From NCBI RefSeq assembly GCF_023734135.1, contig NZ_AP025730.1, positions 4,960,001 to 5,024,000 on the forward strand: a stretch of DNA of 64,000 nucleotides, read 5' to 3'. The DNA is from Sphaerotilus microaerophilus (GTDB lineage Bacteria > Pseudomonadota > Gammaproteobacteria > Burkholderiales > Burkholderiaceae_C). The stretch's first letter is position 1. The number at the start of each line of letters is the position of its first letter. The notes beneath the pieces are model-generated. The model saw nothing but the letters and a program-made list of their open reading frames with translations, did no database searches and was not told the origin of the DNA. Shown piece after piece: positions 18,265 through 27,117 of the stretch. A program made the position numbers and the translations under genes.

Positions 18265-20433
18265 ATGGAAGTGTCATTCAGCCGCGAGATCGAGAAGCTG
18301 CGCCAGGGCGCGGGCAGCACCTTCCATGGCGAGGGCATCCTGGCGATCACCAAGGCGCTGCTGCAGAGTGGCGTGTCCTACGTCGGCGGCTACCAGGGCG
18401 CGCCGATCTCCCACCTGCTGGACGTGATGGTGCAGGCGCGCCCCTACCTGGACGAGCTGGGCGTGCACGTGCAGGCCTGCTCGAACGAGGCCTCGGCCGC
18501 GGCGATGCTGGGCGCGTCGATCCACTACCCGGTGCGCGGCGCGGTGACCTGGAAGTCGATCGTCGGCACCAACGTGGCCAGCGATGCGCTGTCGAACCTG
18601 GCCTCGCCCGGTGTGACCGGCGGCGCGCTGATCGTCGTCGGCGAGGACTACGGCGAGGGCGCCAGCGTGATCCAGGAGCGCACCCACGCCTTCGCGATGA
18701 AGAGCTGCATGCTGCTGCTCGACCCGCGGCCGGACCTGGCGCGCATGGTGGAAATGGTGGAGCACGGCTTCGCGCTGTCCGAGGCGTCGAACATGCCGGC
18801 GATCCTGGAGCTGCGCATCCGCGCCTGCCACGTGCAGGGCAGCTTCGAGTGCCGGGACAACCGCGCGCCGGCCATCTCCACCCGCGCGCTGCAGGCCGAG
18901 CCAGCCGCCTTCGACTACATGCGCCTGGCCCACCCGCCGGTGACCTTCCGCCACGAGAAGCTCAAGGGGGAGCAGCGCATTCCCGCCGCGCGGCGCTACA
19001 TCACCGAGCACCGGCTGAACGAGACCTTTGCGGGCACCCACGCCGACCTGGGGATCATCGTGCAGGGCGGCCTGTACAACGCGGCGATCCGCGCGCTGCA
19101 GCAGTTCGGCCTGGCCAATGCGTACGGCGACAGCGAGATCCCGATCCACGTGCTCAACGTCACCTACCCGCTGGTGCACGACGAGCTGCTCGACTTCTGC
19201 CGCGACAAGCGCGGCGTGCTGCTGCTGGAGGAGGGCCAGCCGGAGTACATCGAGCAGGAGCTGGCCACGCTGCTGCGCCGGCAGGACCTGCAGACCCCGC
19301 TGCACGGCAAAGGAACAGGCAGCGAAGGGCTGCCCAACGGCGGCGAGTACACGGTGGAGGTGATCGCGCAGGGGCTGGCGCCCTTCGTGGCGCGCTACCT
19401 GCCGCGCCATGACGCCAGCGCCGCCACCGCCTGGCTGGCCGGCAACCGCCAGCGCCGCGAGCAGGCGGCGCAGGCGCTGGGCGCGCCGCTGCCGCCGCGC
19501 CCGCCGGCCTTCTGCATCGGCTGCCCGGAACGGCCGGTGTTCTCGGCGCTGAAGCTGGCGCAGCAGGAGGTCGGCCGGGTGCACATCGCCGCGGACATCG
19601 GCTGCCACGCCTTTGCGACCTTCGAGCCCTTCTCGTCGGGCCACTCCATCCTCGGCTACGGCATGAGCCTGGCGAGCACCGCGGGCGTCGCGCCGCTGAT
19701 GGCGCGGCGCACGCTGGCCATCGTCGGCGACGGCGGCTTCTGGCACAACGGCCTGGTCACCGGCGTGCAGAGCGCGCTGTTCAACGGCGACGACGTGGTG
19801 CTGCTGATCATGAAGAACGGCTACACCTCGGCCACCGGTACGCAGGACATCATCTCCACGCCCGACGAGGAGATCAAGGCGGCGGCGGCCGACAAGCACC
19901 AGAGCCTGGTCGACCGCAACCGCACCATCGAGGAGACGCTGCGCGGCCTGGGCGTGACCTGGCTGCGCAGCTTGCACAGCTACGAGGTCGGCGCGATGCG
20001 CGACACGCTGATCGAGGCCTTCACCACCGCGCAGGGCGGGCTGAAGGTCATCGTCGCCGAGGGCGAGTGCCAGCTGGAACGCCAGCGCCGCATCAAGCCC
20101 TGGATCGCCGGCCTGCTGCAGCGCGGCGCGCGGGTGGTGCGCAGCCGCTTCGGCGTGGACGAGGATGTCTGCAGCGGCGACCACGCCTGCATCCGGCTGT
20201 CCGGCTGCCCGACGCTCAGCCTGAAGGACAACCCGGACCCGCTGAAGGTGGACCCCGTCGCCACGGTGCTGGACGGCTGCGTCGGCTGCGGCCTGTGCGG
20301 CGCCAACGCCCACGCCGCCACGCTCTGCCCCAGCTTCTACAAGGCCGAGGTGATCCAGAACCCGGCCTGGCACGAGCGGCTGGTGGCGTCCCTGCGCCAG
20401 GCGATCGTCGGCCGGTTGCTGCGCAGCGCCTGA
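18265..20433 (+). CDS. Indolepyruvate ferredoxin oxidoreductase alpha-subunit family (IorA-like)
   Basis: A 722-residue thiamine-diphosphate enzyme. The N-terminal half has the pyruvate:ferredoxin oxidoreductase pyrimidine-binding domain (YQGAPISHLL), and the second half has the pyrophosphate-binding motif GDGGFWHNG near residue 490. A ferredoxin-like cluster site CVGCGLCGANAHAATLC is near the C-terminus. It converts aryl-2-oxo acids from aromatic amino acids to aryl-acetyl-CoA and passes electrons to ferredoxin. GAGGAG lies 6 bp before the start. It forms an operon with the beta-subunit gene 12 bp downstream and is divergent from a LysR gene. The context favours phenyl- or indolepyruvate as substrate. 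Confidence 0.88.
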   Translation: MEVSFSREIEKLRQGAGSTFHGEGILAITKALLQSGVSYVGGYQGAPISHLLDVMVQARPYLDELGVHVQACSNEASAAAMLGASIHYPVRGAVTWKSIVGTNVASDALSNLASPGVTGGALIVVGEDYGEGASVIQERTHAFAMKSCMLLLDPRPDLARMVEMVEHGFALSEASNMPAILELRIRACHVQGSFECRDNRAPAISTRALQAEPAAFDYMRLAHPPVTFRHEKLKGEQRIPAARRYITEHRLNETFAGTHADLGIIVQGGLYNAAIRALQQFGLANAYGDSEIPIHVLNVTYPLVHDELLDFCRDKRGVLLLEEGQPEYIEQELATLLRRQDLQTPLHGKGTGSEGLPNGGEYTVEVIAQGLAPFVARYLPRHDASAATAWLAGNRQRREQAAQALGAPLPPRPPAFCIGCPERPVFSALKLAQQEVGRVHIAADIGCHAFATFEPFSSGHSILGYGMSLASTAGVAPLMARRTLAIVGDGGFWHNGLVTGVQSALFNGDDVVLLIMKNGYTSATGTQDIISTPDEEIKAAAADKHQSLVDRNRTIEETLRGLGVTWLRSLHSYEVGAMRDTLIEAFTTAQGGLKVIVAEGECQLERQRRIKPWIAGLLQRGARVVRSRFGVDEDVCSGDHACIRLSGCPTLSLKDNPDPLKVDPVATVLDGCVGCGLCGANAHAATLCPSFYKAEVIQNPAWHERLVASLRQAIVGRLLRSA

Positions 20434-20445
20434 GGAGGCCCCAAG

Positions 20446-22101
20446 ATGAACATCGACACGACGAACCACCCGATCACCCTGCTGCTCTGCGCCCTGGGCG
20501 GCGAAGGCGGTGGCGTGCTGGCCGACTGGCTGGTGGAGGTGGCGCAGCGCGCCGGCCATGCGGTGCAGAGCACCTCGATCCCCGGCGTAGCGCAGCGCAC
20601 CGGCGCCACCACCTACTACCTGGAGTTCGCGCCCCGGCCCCCCGACCCCGCCGCCCCCACCGGCCGCCGGCCGGTGTTCAGCCTCTACCCGGTGCCGGGT
20701 CAGGTGGACCTGCTGGTCTCCTCCGAGCTGCTGGAGACGGCCCGCCAGGTCAGCCTGGGGGTGACCTCGGCCGAGCGCAGCCAGGTCATCAGCAGCCGCG
20801 CCCGCGCACTGACCACCGCCGAGCGCATGCCGCTGGGCGATGGCCGGCTCGACAGCGACCGGCTGGTGGCCGTGCTGCGCCAGCACAGCCGCGAGCAGCA
20901 CCTGCTCGACATGGCCGCGCTCACGCGGGAGGCCGGCACCATCGTCAGCGCGGTGATGCTCGGTGCGGTGGCCGCCAGCGGGGTGCTGCCCTTTGCGCGC
21001 GCGCTGTACGAGGCCGCCATCGGCACCGGAGGCCGCACCGCCGAGGCCAGCCGGCGCGGCTTTGCCGCCGCCTACGAGCAGGTGCAGCGCCAGCGCGAAC
21101 AGGGCGAGGCGCTGCGCAAGGTCATCGCTGCGGCACCGGGCGTGCCGGCGCCGCCCCTGCTGCCGCCGGAGCTGGCCTGCCGCTTCCCGGCCGCCGTGCA
21201 CCCGATGCTCGCGCTGGGCCATGCCCGGCTGGTCGAGTACCAGGATGCGGACTACGCCAGCGTGTACGCCGACCGGCTGGAGCGCGTGCTGGCGGCCGAG
21301 CGCGAGGCCGACCCGCACGCGGCGCAGTCCTGGGCCACCACCCGCGAGATGGCGCGCTGGCTGGCGCTGTGGATGGCCTTCGACGACATCGTGCGCGTGG
21401 CCGACCTGAAGCTGCGCGCCGCGCGGCTGGCGCGCATCCGTGCCGAGGCGCGCGCGGGGAACGGCGACGTGCTGAAGGTGTTCGATCATTTCAAGCCGGG
21501 CATCCCCGAGATCGCCGGCCTGCTGAGCGCGCCGCTGGCCGGTGCGCTGCAGCGCTGGGACGAGCGCCGCCAGCGCCGCGGCCTCGCCCCCTGGTCGTTC
21601 AAGCTGACGCTGGGCACGCACACGCTGCGCGGCGCGCTGGCGCTGCGCACGCTCGGCGCGATGCGCTCACTGCGCCCTCGCGGCCAGCGCTTTGCGCAGG
21701 AGCAGGCGCTGATCGAGCACTGGCTGGCGGGTGTGGTGGACCTGACGCGCCGCCACTGGGCCAGCGGCCACGAGGTTGCGCTCTGCGGGCGGCTGATCAA
21801 GGGCTACGGCAGCACCAACGAGCGCGGCAAGGCGGCGCTGCTGCATGTGCTCGACCAGCTGGCGCGGCAGGTGCCCTTTGCCGGCGACGACGAACGCGCT
21901 GACGCCATCGCCCGGGCCCGCCAGGCGGCACTGGCCGACGACGCCGGCCGGGCGCTGGACCAGGCGCTGGTCAGCATGGGTGCCGCCCCCCGGCCGCTGC
22001 GCGAGCAGCCGATCCGCTTCGTGCGCCGCCGTCCGGGCGTGCAGGCTGCGGTGCAGGCGGCTGCGCAGGGGCACGTGCCGGGGAGCGCAGCCGGTTCTTG
22101 A
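20446..22101 (+). CDS. Indolepyruvate oxidoreductase beta-subunit family (IorB-like), long form
   Basis: A 551-residue protein. The first 200 residues match the gamma domain of the pyruvate:ferredoxin oxidoreductase family (LLCALGGEGGGVLADWL and TSIPGVAQRTGATTYY). The remaining 350 residues are the extra C-terminal region found in proteobacterial IorB-like proteins (DUF6537 type); archaeal IorB is only about 200 residues long. It follows iorA by 12 bp and makes the partner subunit of the same aryl-2-oxoacid oxidoreductase. Confidence 0.85.
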   Translation: MNIDTTNHPITLLLCALGGEGGGVLADWLVEVAQRAGHAVQSTSIPGVAQRTGATTYYLEFAPRPPDPAAPTGRRPVFSLYPVPGQVDLLVSSELLETARQVSLGVTSAERSQVISSRARALTTAERMPLGDGRLDSDRLVAVLRQHSREQHLLDMAALTREAGTIVSAVMLGAVAASGVLPFARALYEAAIGTGGRTAEASRRGFAAAYEQVQRQREQGEALRKVIAAAPGVPAPPLLPPELACRFPAAVHPMLALGHARLVEYQDADYASVYADRLERVLAAEREADPHAAQSWATTREMARWLALWMAFDDIVRVADLKLRAARLARIRAEARAGNGDVLKVFDHFKPGIPEIAGLLSAPLAGALQRWDERRQRRGLAPWSFKLTLGTHTLRGALALRTLGAMRSLRPRGQRFAQEQALIEHWLAGVVDLTRRHWASGHEVALCGRLIKGYGSTNERGKAALLHVLDQLARQVPFAGDDERADAIARARQAALADDAGRALDQALVSMGAAPRPLREQPIRFVRRRPGVQAAVQAAAQGHVPGSAAGS

Positions 22102-22164
22102 TCTGGGATAACTCCGACACGACGTTGCCGGCAGGGTCGGCCGCGGGCGAAGGATGATCCGCCC

Positions 22165-22791
22165 ATGGCCACGCTGACGCTGCCTGACCCCCCCACCCCG
22201 GCCCCCGCCTCGGCACCCGCCGCCGCACGGCCGGCTGCGCCGACCCTGCCCGGCCACCGGGCGATGTGGGTGGCGATCTGCCTGGAGTTCATCGAGTTCG
22301 CGGTGTTCTTCACCATCTACTTCAGCTCGCGCTGGTTCCACCCGCAGGACTTCCAGACCGGGGCGGCGCGGCTGTGGACGCTGGGCGGCGTGCTGATCAC
22401 GCTGGTGATGGTGACCAGCGGCTACCTGCTCACCCGCATGCTGCGCGCCATGCGCGAGGGCCGGCGCGTGGCGGCGCAGCGCTGGCTGCTGCTGGCACTC
22501 GCCGTCGGGCTGGCCTACCCCGCCATCAAGCTGGCCGAGTGGCACTGGAACCAGGGCCAGGGGCTGGACGCCGGGGCCGGCATCTTCGTGGTCGTGTACT
22601 ACTACCTGACGATCAACCACTTCGTGCACTCCAGCTGGGGCCTGCTGGGCATGGCCTGGGGCTGGGTGCGGCTGCGCACCGGGGCCTACTCGGCCGAGGA
22701 CTGCCGCGGCCTGGAGTCGCTGGCCGTCTACTGGCACGCCACCGACCTGGTCTGGCTGATGATCTTCAGCCTCTTTTACGCGTTTGCCTGA
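22165..22791 (+). CDS. Haem-copper oxidase subunit III family (NorE-like)
   Basis: A 208-residue integral membrane protein with about five transmembrane segments after a proline/alanine-rich N-terminus. Segments such as WVAICLEFIEFAVFFTIYF and the ending YWHATDLVWLMIFSLFYAFA are typical of NorE and cytochrome-oxidase subunit III. NorE and NorF genes commonly accompany nitric oxide reductase, but no norCB is present in this window. It is followed 11 bp later by a NorF-like gene, so the pair forms a small operon. The function here is unclear. Confidence 0.8.
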   Translation: MATLTLPDPPTPAPASAPAAARPAAPTLPGHRAMWVAICLEFIEFAVFFTIYFSSRWFHPQDFQTGAARLWTLGGVLITLVMVTSGYLLTRMLRAMREGRRVAAQRWLLLALAVGLAYPAIKLAEWHWNQGQGLDAGAGIFVVVYYYLTINHFVHSSWGLLGMAWGWVRLRTGAYSAEDCRGLESLAVYWHATDLVWLMIFSLFYAFA

Positions 22792-22802
22792 GGAGCCCGG
22801 CC

Positions 22803-23078
22803 ATGCATCGCCCCAGCACGACGACCCTGGCCTGGTGGGCCCTGATGGCGCTGACCGGGCTGAGCGTGGCCGCCGCCGGGGTGGCGCATGACGGCGGCAC
22901 GCGCTTCTGGATGACCGCCGCGGTGGCCGCCATCGCCTGGGTCAAGGCCCAGTTGCTGCTGCGTGAGTACCTGGAACTGCACCGCGCCACGCCGGTGTTC
23001 CGTCGCCTCATCCAGGGCTTTGCGGCACTGGCGCCGCTGGGGCTGCTGGCCAGCGCGCTGCACGAGCTGGCGCGCTGA
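22803..23078 (+). CDS. NorF-like / cytochrome c oxidase subunit IV-like small membrane protein
   Basis: A 91-residue protein with three predicted membrane segments (WWALMALTGLSVAAAG, MTAAVAAIAWVKAQLLL, IQGFAALAPLGLLASAL). KAQLLLREYLELH in the middle is characteristic of the NorF/COX4_pro family. The ATG at 22803 follows GAGGAG (22791-22796) and is chosen over upstream in-frame starts that overlap the NorE-like gene. It is the second gene of a norEF-like pair without catalytic subunits nearby. Confidence 0.75.
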   Translation: MHRPSTTTLAWWALMALTGLSVAAAGVAHDGGTRFWMTAAVAAIAWVKAQLLLREYLELHRATPVFRRLIQGFAALAPLGLLASALHELAR

Positions 23079-23099
23079 CCCCGGCCCGGGTTCCCGGGA

Positions 23100-23768
23100 T
23101 CAGCGCCCCTGTGCGGCGGCGAGTTGCTGCGCTTCCTTGCGGCGCGCGCGCCAGGCGCCGAACATCGCCAGCAGGCCGGGCACCACGATCAGCGCCCAGA
23201 TGATCTTCTCCAGGTTCGACTTCACCCAGGGGATGTTGCCGAAGAGGTAGCCGGCGGTGACGATGCCACCCACCCAGAGCGCGCCGCCGGTGACGTCGAA
23301 GAAGGTGAACTTGCGCCGCGTCATCTGCGCCACGCCGGCCACGAAGGGCGCGAAGGTGCGCACGAAGGGCATGAAGCGGGCGATCACGATCGTGACGCCA
23401 CCATAGCGCTCGTAGAACTCGTGCGCCTGGTTGAAGGCGCGGCGGTTGAACCAGCGGCTGTCCTCCCACTGGAACACCTTCGGCCCGATCCAGCGGCCGA
23501 TGGTGTAGTTGCTCTGGTTGCCCGCCACCGCGGCGGCAAACAGCAGGCCCAGCGAGAGCCAGAGGTCCATCAGGCCGACGCCGCACATCGCGCCCACCAC
23601 GAACAGCAGCGAGTCACCTGGCAGGAAGGGCATCACCACCACGCCCGTCTCGACGAAGATGATCAGGAACAGCAGGGCGTAGATCCACGGGCCGTAGGCC
23701 TGCACGAAGGCCATCAGGTGGCGGTCGACGTGGAGCACGAAATCGAGCAGGGAAAGCAGCAGGTCCAT
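23100..23768 (-). CDS. DedA-family membrane protein
   Basis: A 222-residue polytopic protein of the DedA/VTT family. The family motif VETGVVVMPFLPGDS is near residue 35, and the amphipathic segment ARFMPFVRTFAPFVAG is near residue 120. DedA proteins are implicated in undecaprenyl-phosphate and phospholipid translocation across the inner membrane. The start MDLLLSLL at 23768 is preferred over an upstream in-frame ATG because the extra 29 residues are hydrophilic and overlap the divergent promoter region. It converges with the norF-like gene. Confidence 0.88.
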   Translation of the reverse strand: MDLLLSLLDFVLHVDRHLMAFVQAYGPWIYALLFLIIFVETGVVVMPFLPGDSLLFVVGAMCGVGLMDLWLSLGLLFAAAVAGNQSNYTIGRWIGPKVFQWEDSRWFNRRAFNQAHEFYERYGGVTIVIARFMPFVRTFAPFVAGVAQMTRRKFTFFDVTGGALWVGGIVTAGYLFGNIPWVKSNLEKIIWALIVVPGLLAMFGAWRARRKEAQQLAAAQGR

Positions 23769-23902
23769 GGGGGCGCGATTATCCGGGTCGGTCCATGACG
23801 GCTTCCTGAGCACTCGTGCACGTTGCGGGGTTCCAACTGCCCCGCACGGCAGCACACCCCTTGGTCAGGGGGCACACTCGGCGCCACGCCAACCCCCTCG
23901 CC

Positions 23903-25033
23903 ATGCAACGCCGACCCTTCCTCATCGCCTCCCTCGCGGCCCCCACCGCCCCCCTGTGGCTGCATCCGGTGGGCGCCCACGCCGCGGTGCCCGACCTGGT
24001 GCTCGGGCAGTTCGCCCCGCTGAGCGGGCCGCTGGCCGGCCGGCTGGCGGCATTCAGTGCTGGCGCAAGGCTGGTCTTCGACCAGATCAACCAGGCCGGT
24101 GGCATCCGGGGCCGGCGCATCCGCTGGGAATCGGTGGATGACCACGGCCAGGCCGAGGAATCTCTGGCCGCCACCCGGCGCTTCGTGCAGCGCGAGCAGG
24201 CCACCGCGCTGTTCGGCTGTGCCGGCAACGAGGGCACGCTGGCGTCGCTGAAGCTGCTGCGGCAGTCCGGCGTGCCGGCCGTGGCCGGGCAGGAGGTGAG
24301 CGACAGCCTGCGCCTGGAGGGCAGCCGCATCGCCTACTTCCTGCGGGCAGGCCTGGCCCGCGAGGCCGAGGCGCTGGTCCGCCACGTCGCCGAGGCCGGG
24401 CTGACGAGCGTGGCGATCCTGCACGAGCCGGGGCCGGCAGGCGGTGAGTTGCTGCGGGTGCTGGGCGACGCCTGCGCCGCCCGCCAGCTGAAACTGCTGG
24501 GCCAGGCCGCCGTCACGGCGGACGCGGGGGTGCCGCAGGAGGCCGCGCGCAAGCTGCTGGCGCTGAGCCCGCAGGCGCTGCTGCTGGCCGTGCCCGGACG
24601 GCTGGCCGTGCCGGTGCTCTACGCCGCCCAGGCCCTGGGCAAGCAGCCGGCGAGCTATGGCCTGTCGCTGGTGGCGCAGGACGAGCACATCCTGCGCCTG
24701 GGCGAGCGTGGCCGCGCCCTGTCGGTCGCGCAGGTGATGCCCAATCCCTGGAGCACCCGCGACGCCGCGCTGATCGAGTTCCGCCGCCAGGCCACCGCCT
24801 CGCGCGTGCCGATCGGCTACCCGGGCGTGGAGGGCTGGCTGAGCGCCAAGGTGCTGGTCGAGGCCCTGCAGCGCTGCGGGCGCGACACCAGCCCGGCGCG
24901 GCTGCACGCGGTGCTCGACGGCCTGAAGATGACGATCGCCGGGCTGGAGGTCGACTTCAGCCGCCGCGAGCTGTCGGGCTCGCGCTTCGTCGAGCTGGTG
25001 CAAGTCACGCCGGACGGGCGCTGGCGCAGCTGA
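23903..25033 (+). CDS. ABC transporter substrate-binding protein (Peripla_BP_6)
   Basis: A 376-residue periplasmic binding protein. It begins with a short signal MQRRPFLIASLAAP and a cleavage area near HAAVPD, followed by LVLGQFAPLSGPLAG, the typical opening of branched-chain amino acid/amide-type binding proteins. The start at 23903 is chosen because it puts the signal at the N-terminus. No transporter permease or ATPase gene lies nearby. Orphan proteins of this type are common in Burkholderiales and may serve chemotaxis or signalling rather than uptake; the ligand is unknown. Confidence 0.8.
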   Translation: MQRRPFLIASLAAPTAPLWLHPVGAHAAVPDLVLGQFAPLSGPLAGRLAAFSAGARLVFDQINQAGGIRGRRIRWESVDDHGQAEESLAATRRFVQREQATALFGCAGNEGTLASLKLLRQSGVPAVAGQEVSDSLRLEGSRIAYFLRAGLAREAEALVRHVAEAGLTSVAILHEPGPAGGELLRVLGDACAARQLKLLGQAAVTADAGVPQEAARKLLALSPQALLLAVPGRLAVPVLYAAQALGKQPASYGLSLVAQDEHILRLGERGRALSVAQVMPNPWSTRDAALIEFRRQATASRVPIGYPGVEGWLSAKVLVEALQRCGRDTSPARLHAVLDGLKMTIAGLEVDFSRRELSGSRFVELVQVTPDGRWRS

Positions 25034-25113
25034 GAACCTGTGAACGCCCGCCGGGAACCGGCGAGCACCCCCGCCGCGGCAGCGGTGGGCCCCGCTTCCT
25101 AGAATGGTGGTCG

Positions 25114-27078
25114 ATGTCTGACCTCCTTCTCCCCGAGACCGACCTGGCGATCCCCGCGCCTGCCATCGCCCTGCCGCCGCGCCGCGCCATCCGCGAGCTG
25201 CCCGACGAGCTGGTCAGCCAGATCGCCGCCGGCGAGGTGGTGGAGCGCCCCGCCTCGGTGGTGCGCGAGCTGGTCGACAACGCCCTGGACGCGGGCGCCC
25301 GCCAGGTCACGCTGCGCCTGTCGGCCGGCGGCGTGCGCGCCATCGTGGTGGAGGACGACGGCGGCGGCATCCCCGCTGCCGAGCTGCCGCTGGCGCTCAA
25401 GCGCCATGCCACCAGCAAGATCGGCTCGCTGGCCGAGCTGGAGCGCGTGGCAACGATGGGCTTTCGCGGCGAGGCGTTGGCCGCCATCGCCTCGGTGGCC
25501 GAGGTCAGTGTCACCAGCCGCACCGCCGACGCCGCGCATGCGCTGCGTCTGGACGCACGCAGCGGCGAGCTGAGCCCGGCCGCGCGCGCGGTGGGCACCA
25601 CGGTGGAGGTGCGCGAGCTGTTCTTCGCCACGCCGGCGCGGCGCAAGTTCCTGAAGACCGACGCCACCGAGCTGGCACATTGCCTCGAAGCGGTGCGCCG
25701 CCACGCGCTGGCGCGGCCAGACTGCGGCTTTGCGGTCTGGCACGAGGGCCGGCTGGTCGAGCAGTGGCGCCCGGCCAGCGCCGAGCAGCGCCTGCGCGAC
25801 GTGCTGGGCGAGGACTTCATCACCGGCAGCCGGGCGGTGGCCTGGCAGGCCGGGCCGCTGATGATCGAGGGCCGCGTCGGCCTGCCCGAGCTGGCGCGCG
25901 CCCGCGCCGACACGCAGTACGCCTACGTCAACGGCCGGTACGTGCGCGACCGCCTGGTGGGCCACGGCGTGCGCAGCGCCTACGAGGACGTGCTGCACGG
26001 CAGCCGCCAGCCGAGCTGGGTGCTCTTCATCGGCATCGCCCCCGAGCGGGTGGACGTGAACGTGCACCCGACCAAGATCGAGGTGCGGTTTCGCGATGGG
26101 CGCGAGGTGCACCAGGCGCTGCGCCACGCGGTCGAGAACGTGCTGGCCCCGCCGCGCACGGCCGAGCTGGACGCAGGATCGGCAACGCCGGATCTCCCCG
26201 CAGACGGCTCGCCCGTTGCTGTGCCGTCGCCCGCGTCGCCCACATCCCCAGCGTCCCCCGCTGGCTGGCCGGCCTGGCCGCGCGACGAGCGCCCCACGCT
26301 GCGCCAGGCCGGGCTGGCCCTGGAGACGGCCGCGGCGCTGCAGGTGCGCGAAGGCGCGCCCGCCTGGTCGATCGCCGCCGCCCCGCCCTTGGGCCTGGCG
26401 CCCGCGTCGATGGCCGCAGCCACCGCCGATGCCGCGACGCCACCGGCCGACTCCCAGTGGCCGCTCGGGCGCGCGCTGGCGCAGCTGGGCGGCATCTACA
26501 TCCTGGCCGAGAACGCCCGCGGGCTGGTGGTGGTCGACATGCACGCTGCGCACGAGCGCATCGTCTACGAGCGGCTCAAGGCGCAGTACGCCGCCAGCCG
26601 CAGCGGGGCCGGATCGGCCGAAGGCAGCGCCTTCGCCTCCCAGCCGCTGCTGATCCCGGCCACTTTCGCCGCCACGCCGGCCGAGGTGGCCTGCGCCGAG
26701 GCGCAGGCGGCGGTGCTGGCGCAGCTGGGGCTGGACGTGGCACCGCTGTCGCCCGGCGTGCTCGCAGTGCGCGCCCTGCCGGCGGCCCTGCGCGGTGCGG
26801 ACCCGGTGGCGCTGGCCCGCGCGGTACTGGGCGAGCTGGCGGAGACGGATGGACGGGATGGTTCGGCCCTGGTGGCGCGCGCCCACGACGAGATCCTCGC
26901 CACGATGGCCTGCCACGGCGCGGTGCGCGCCAGCCGCCAGCTCACGCTGCCCGAGATGAACGCGCTGCTGCGCGACATGGAGGCCACCGAGCGCGCCGAC
27001 CTGTGCAACCACGGCCGGCCGACCTGGCGGCAGATCGGCCTGCGCGAGCTGGACCAGCTCTTCCTGCGGGGGCGCTGA
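25114..27078 (+). CDS. mutL: DNA mismatch repair protein MutL
   Basis: A 654-residue GHKL ATPase and the matchmaker between MutS and MutH/UvrD in mismatch repair. The ATP-binding motifs are intact: QIAAGEVVERPASVVRELVDN keeps the catalytic Glu and the Mg-binding Asn, and GFRGEALAAIASV is near residue 125. A proline/alanine/serine-rich linker occupies about residues 350-430. The C-terminal dimerisation domain includes VVVDMHAAHERIVYER, ACHGAVRA and the end CNHGRPTW. No DQHAxxERxxYE endonuclease motif in full strength is evident beyond HAAHERIVYE, so endonuclease activity is uncertain. Confidence 0.95.
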   Translation: MSDLLLPETDLAIPAPAIALPPRRAIRELPDELVSQIAAGEVVERPASVVRELVDNALDAGARQVTLRLSAGGVRAIVVEDDGGGIPAAELPLALKRHATSKIGSLAELERVATMGFRGEALAAIASVAEVSVTSRTADAAHALRLDARSGELSPAARAVGTTVEVRELFFATPARRKFLKTDATELAHCLEAVRRHALARPDCGFAVWHEGRLVEQWRPASAEQRLRDVLGEDFITGSRAVAWQAGPLMIEGRVGLPELARARADTQYAYVNGRYVRDRLVGHGVRSAYEDVLHGSRQPSWVLFIGIAPERVDVNVHPTKIEVRFRDGREVHQALRHAVENVLAPPRTAELDAGSATPDLPADGSPVAVPSPASPTSPASPAGWPAWPRDERPTLRQAGLALETAAALQVREGAPAWSIAAAPPLGLAPASMAAATADAATPPADSQWPLGRALAQLGGIYILAENARGLVVVDMHAAHERIVYERLKAQYAASRSGAGSAEGSAFASQPLLIPATFAATPAEVACAEAQAAVLAQLGLDVAPLSPGVLAVRALPAALRGADPVALARAVLGELAETDGRDGSALVARAHDEILATMACHGAVRASRQLTLPEMNALLRDMEATERADLCNHGRPTWRQIGLRELDQLFLRGR

Positions 27079-27117
27079 GCCCCACGGACGGATCGGCCGG
27101 GGGCCGATCCAGGGCGG

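Noticed and set aside
18274..21621. A 1115-codon minus-strand frame opposite iorA and iorB
   Set aside because: Shadow of the two oxidoreductase genes; no recognisable motif.
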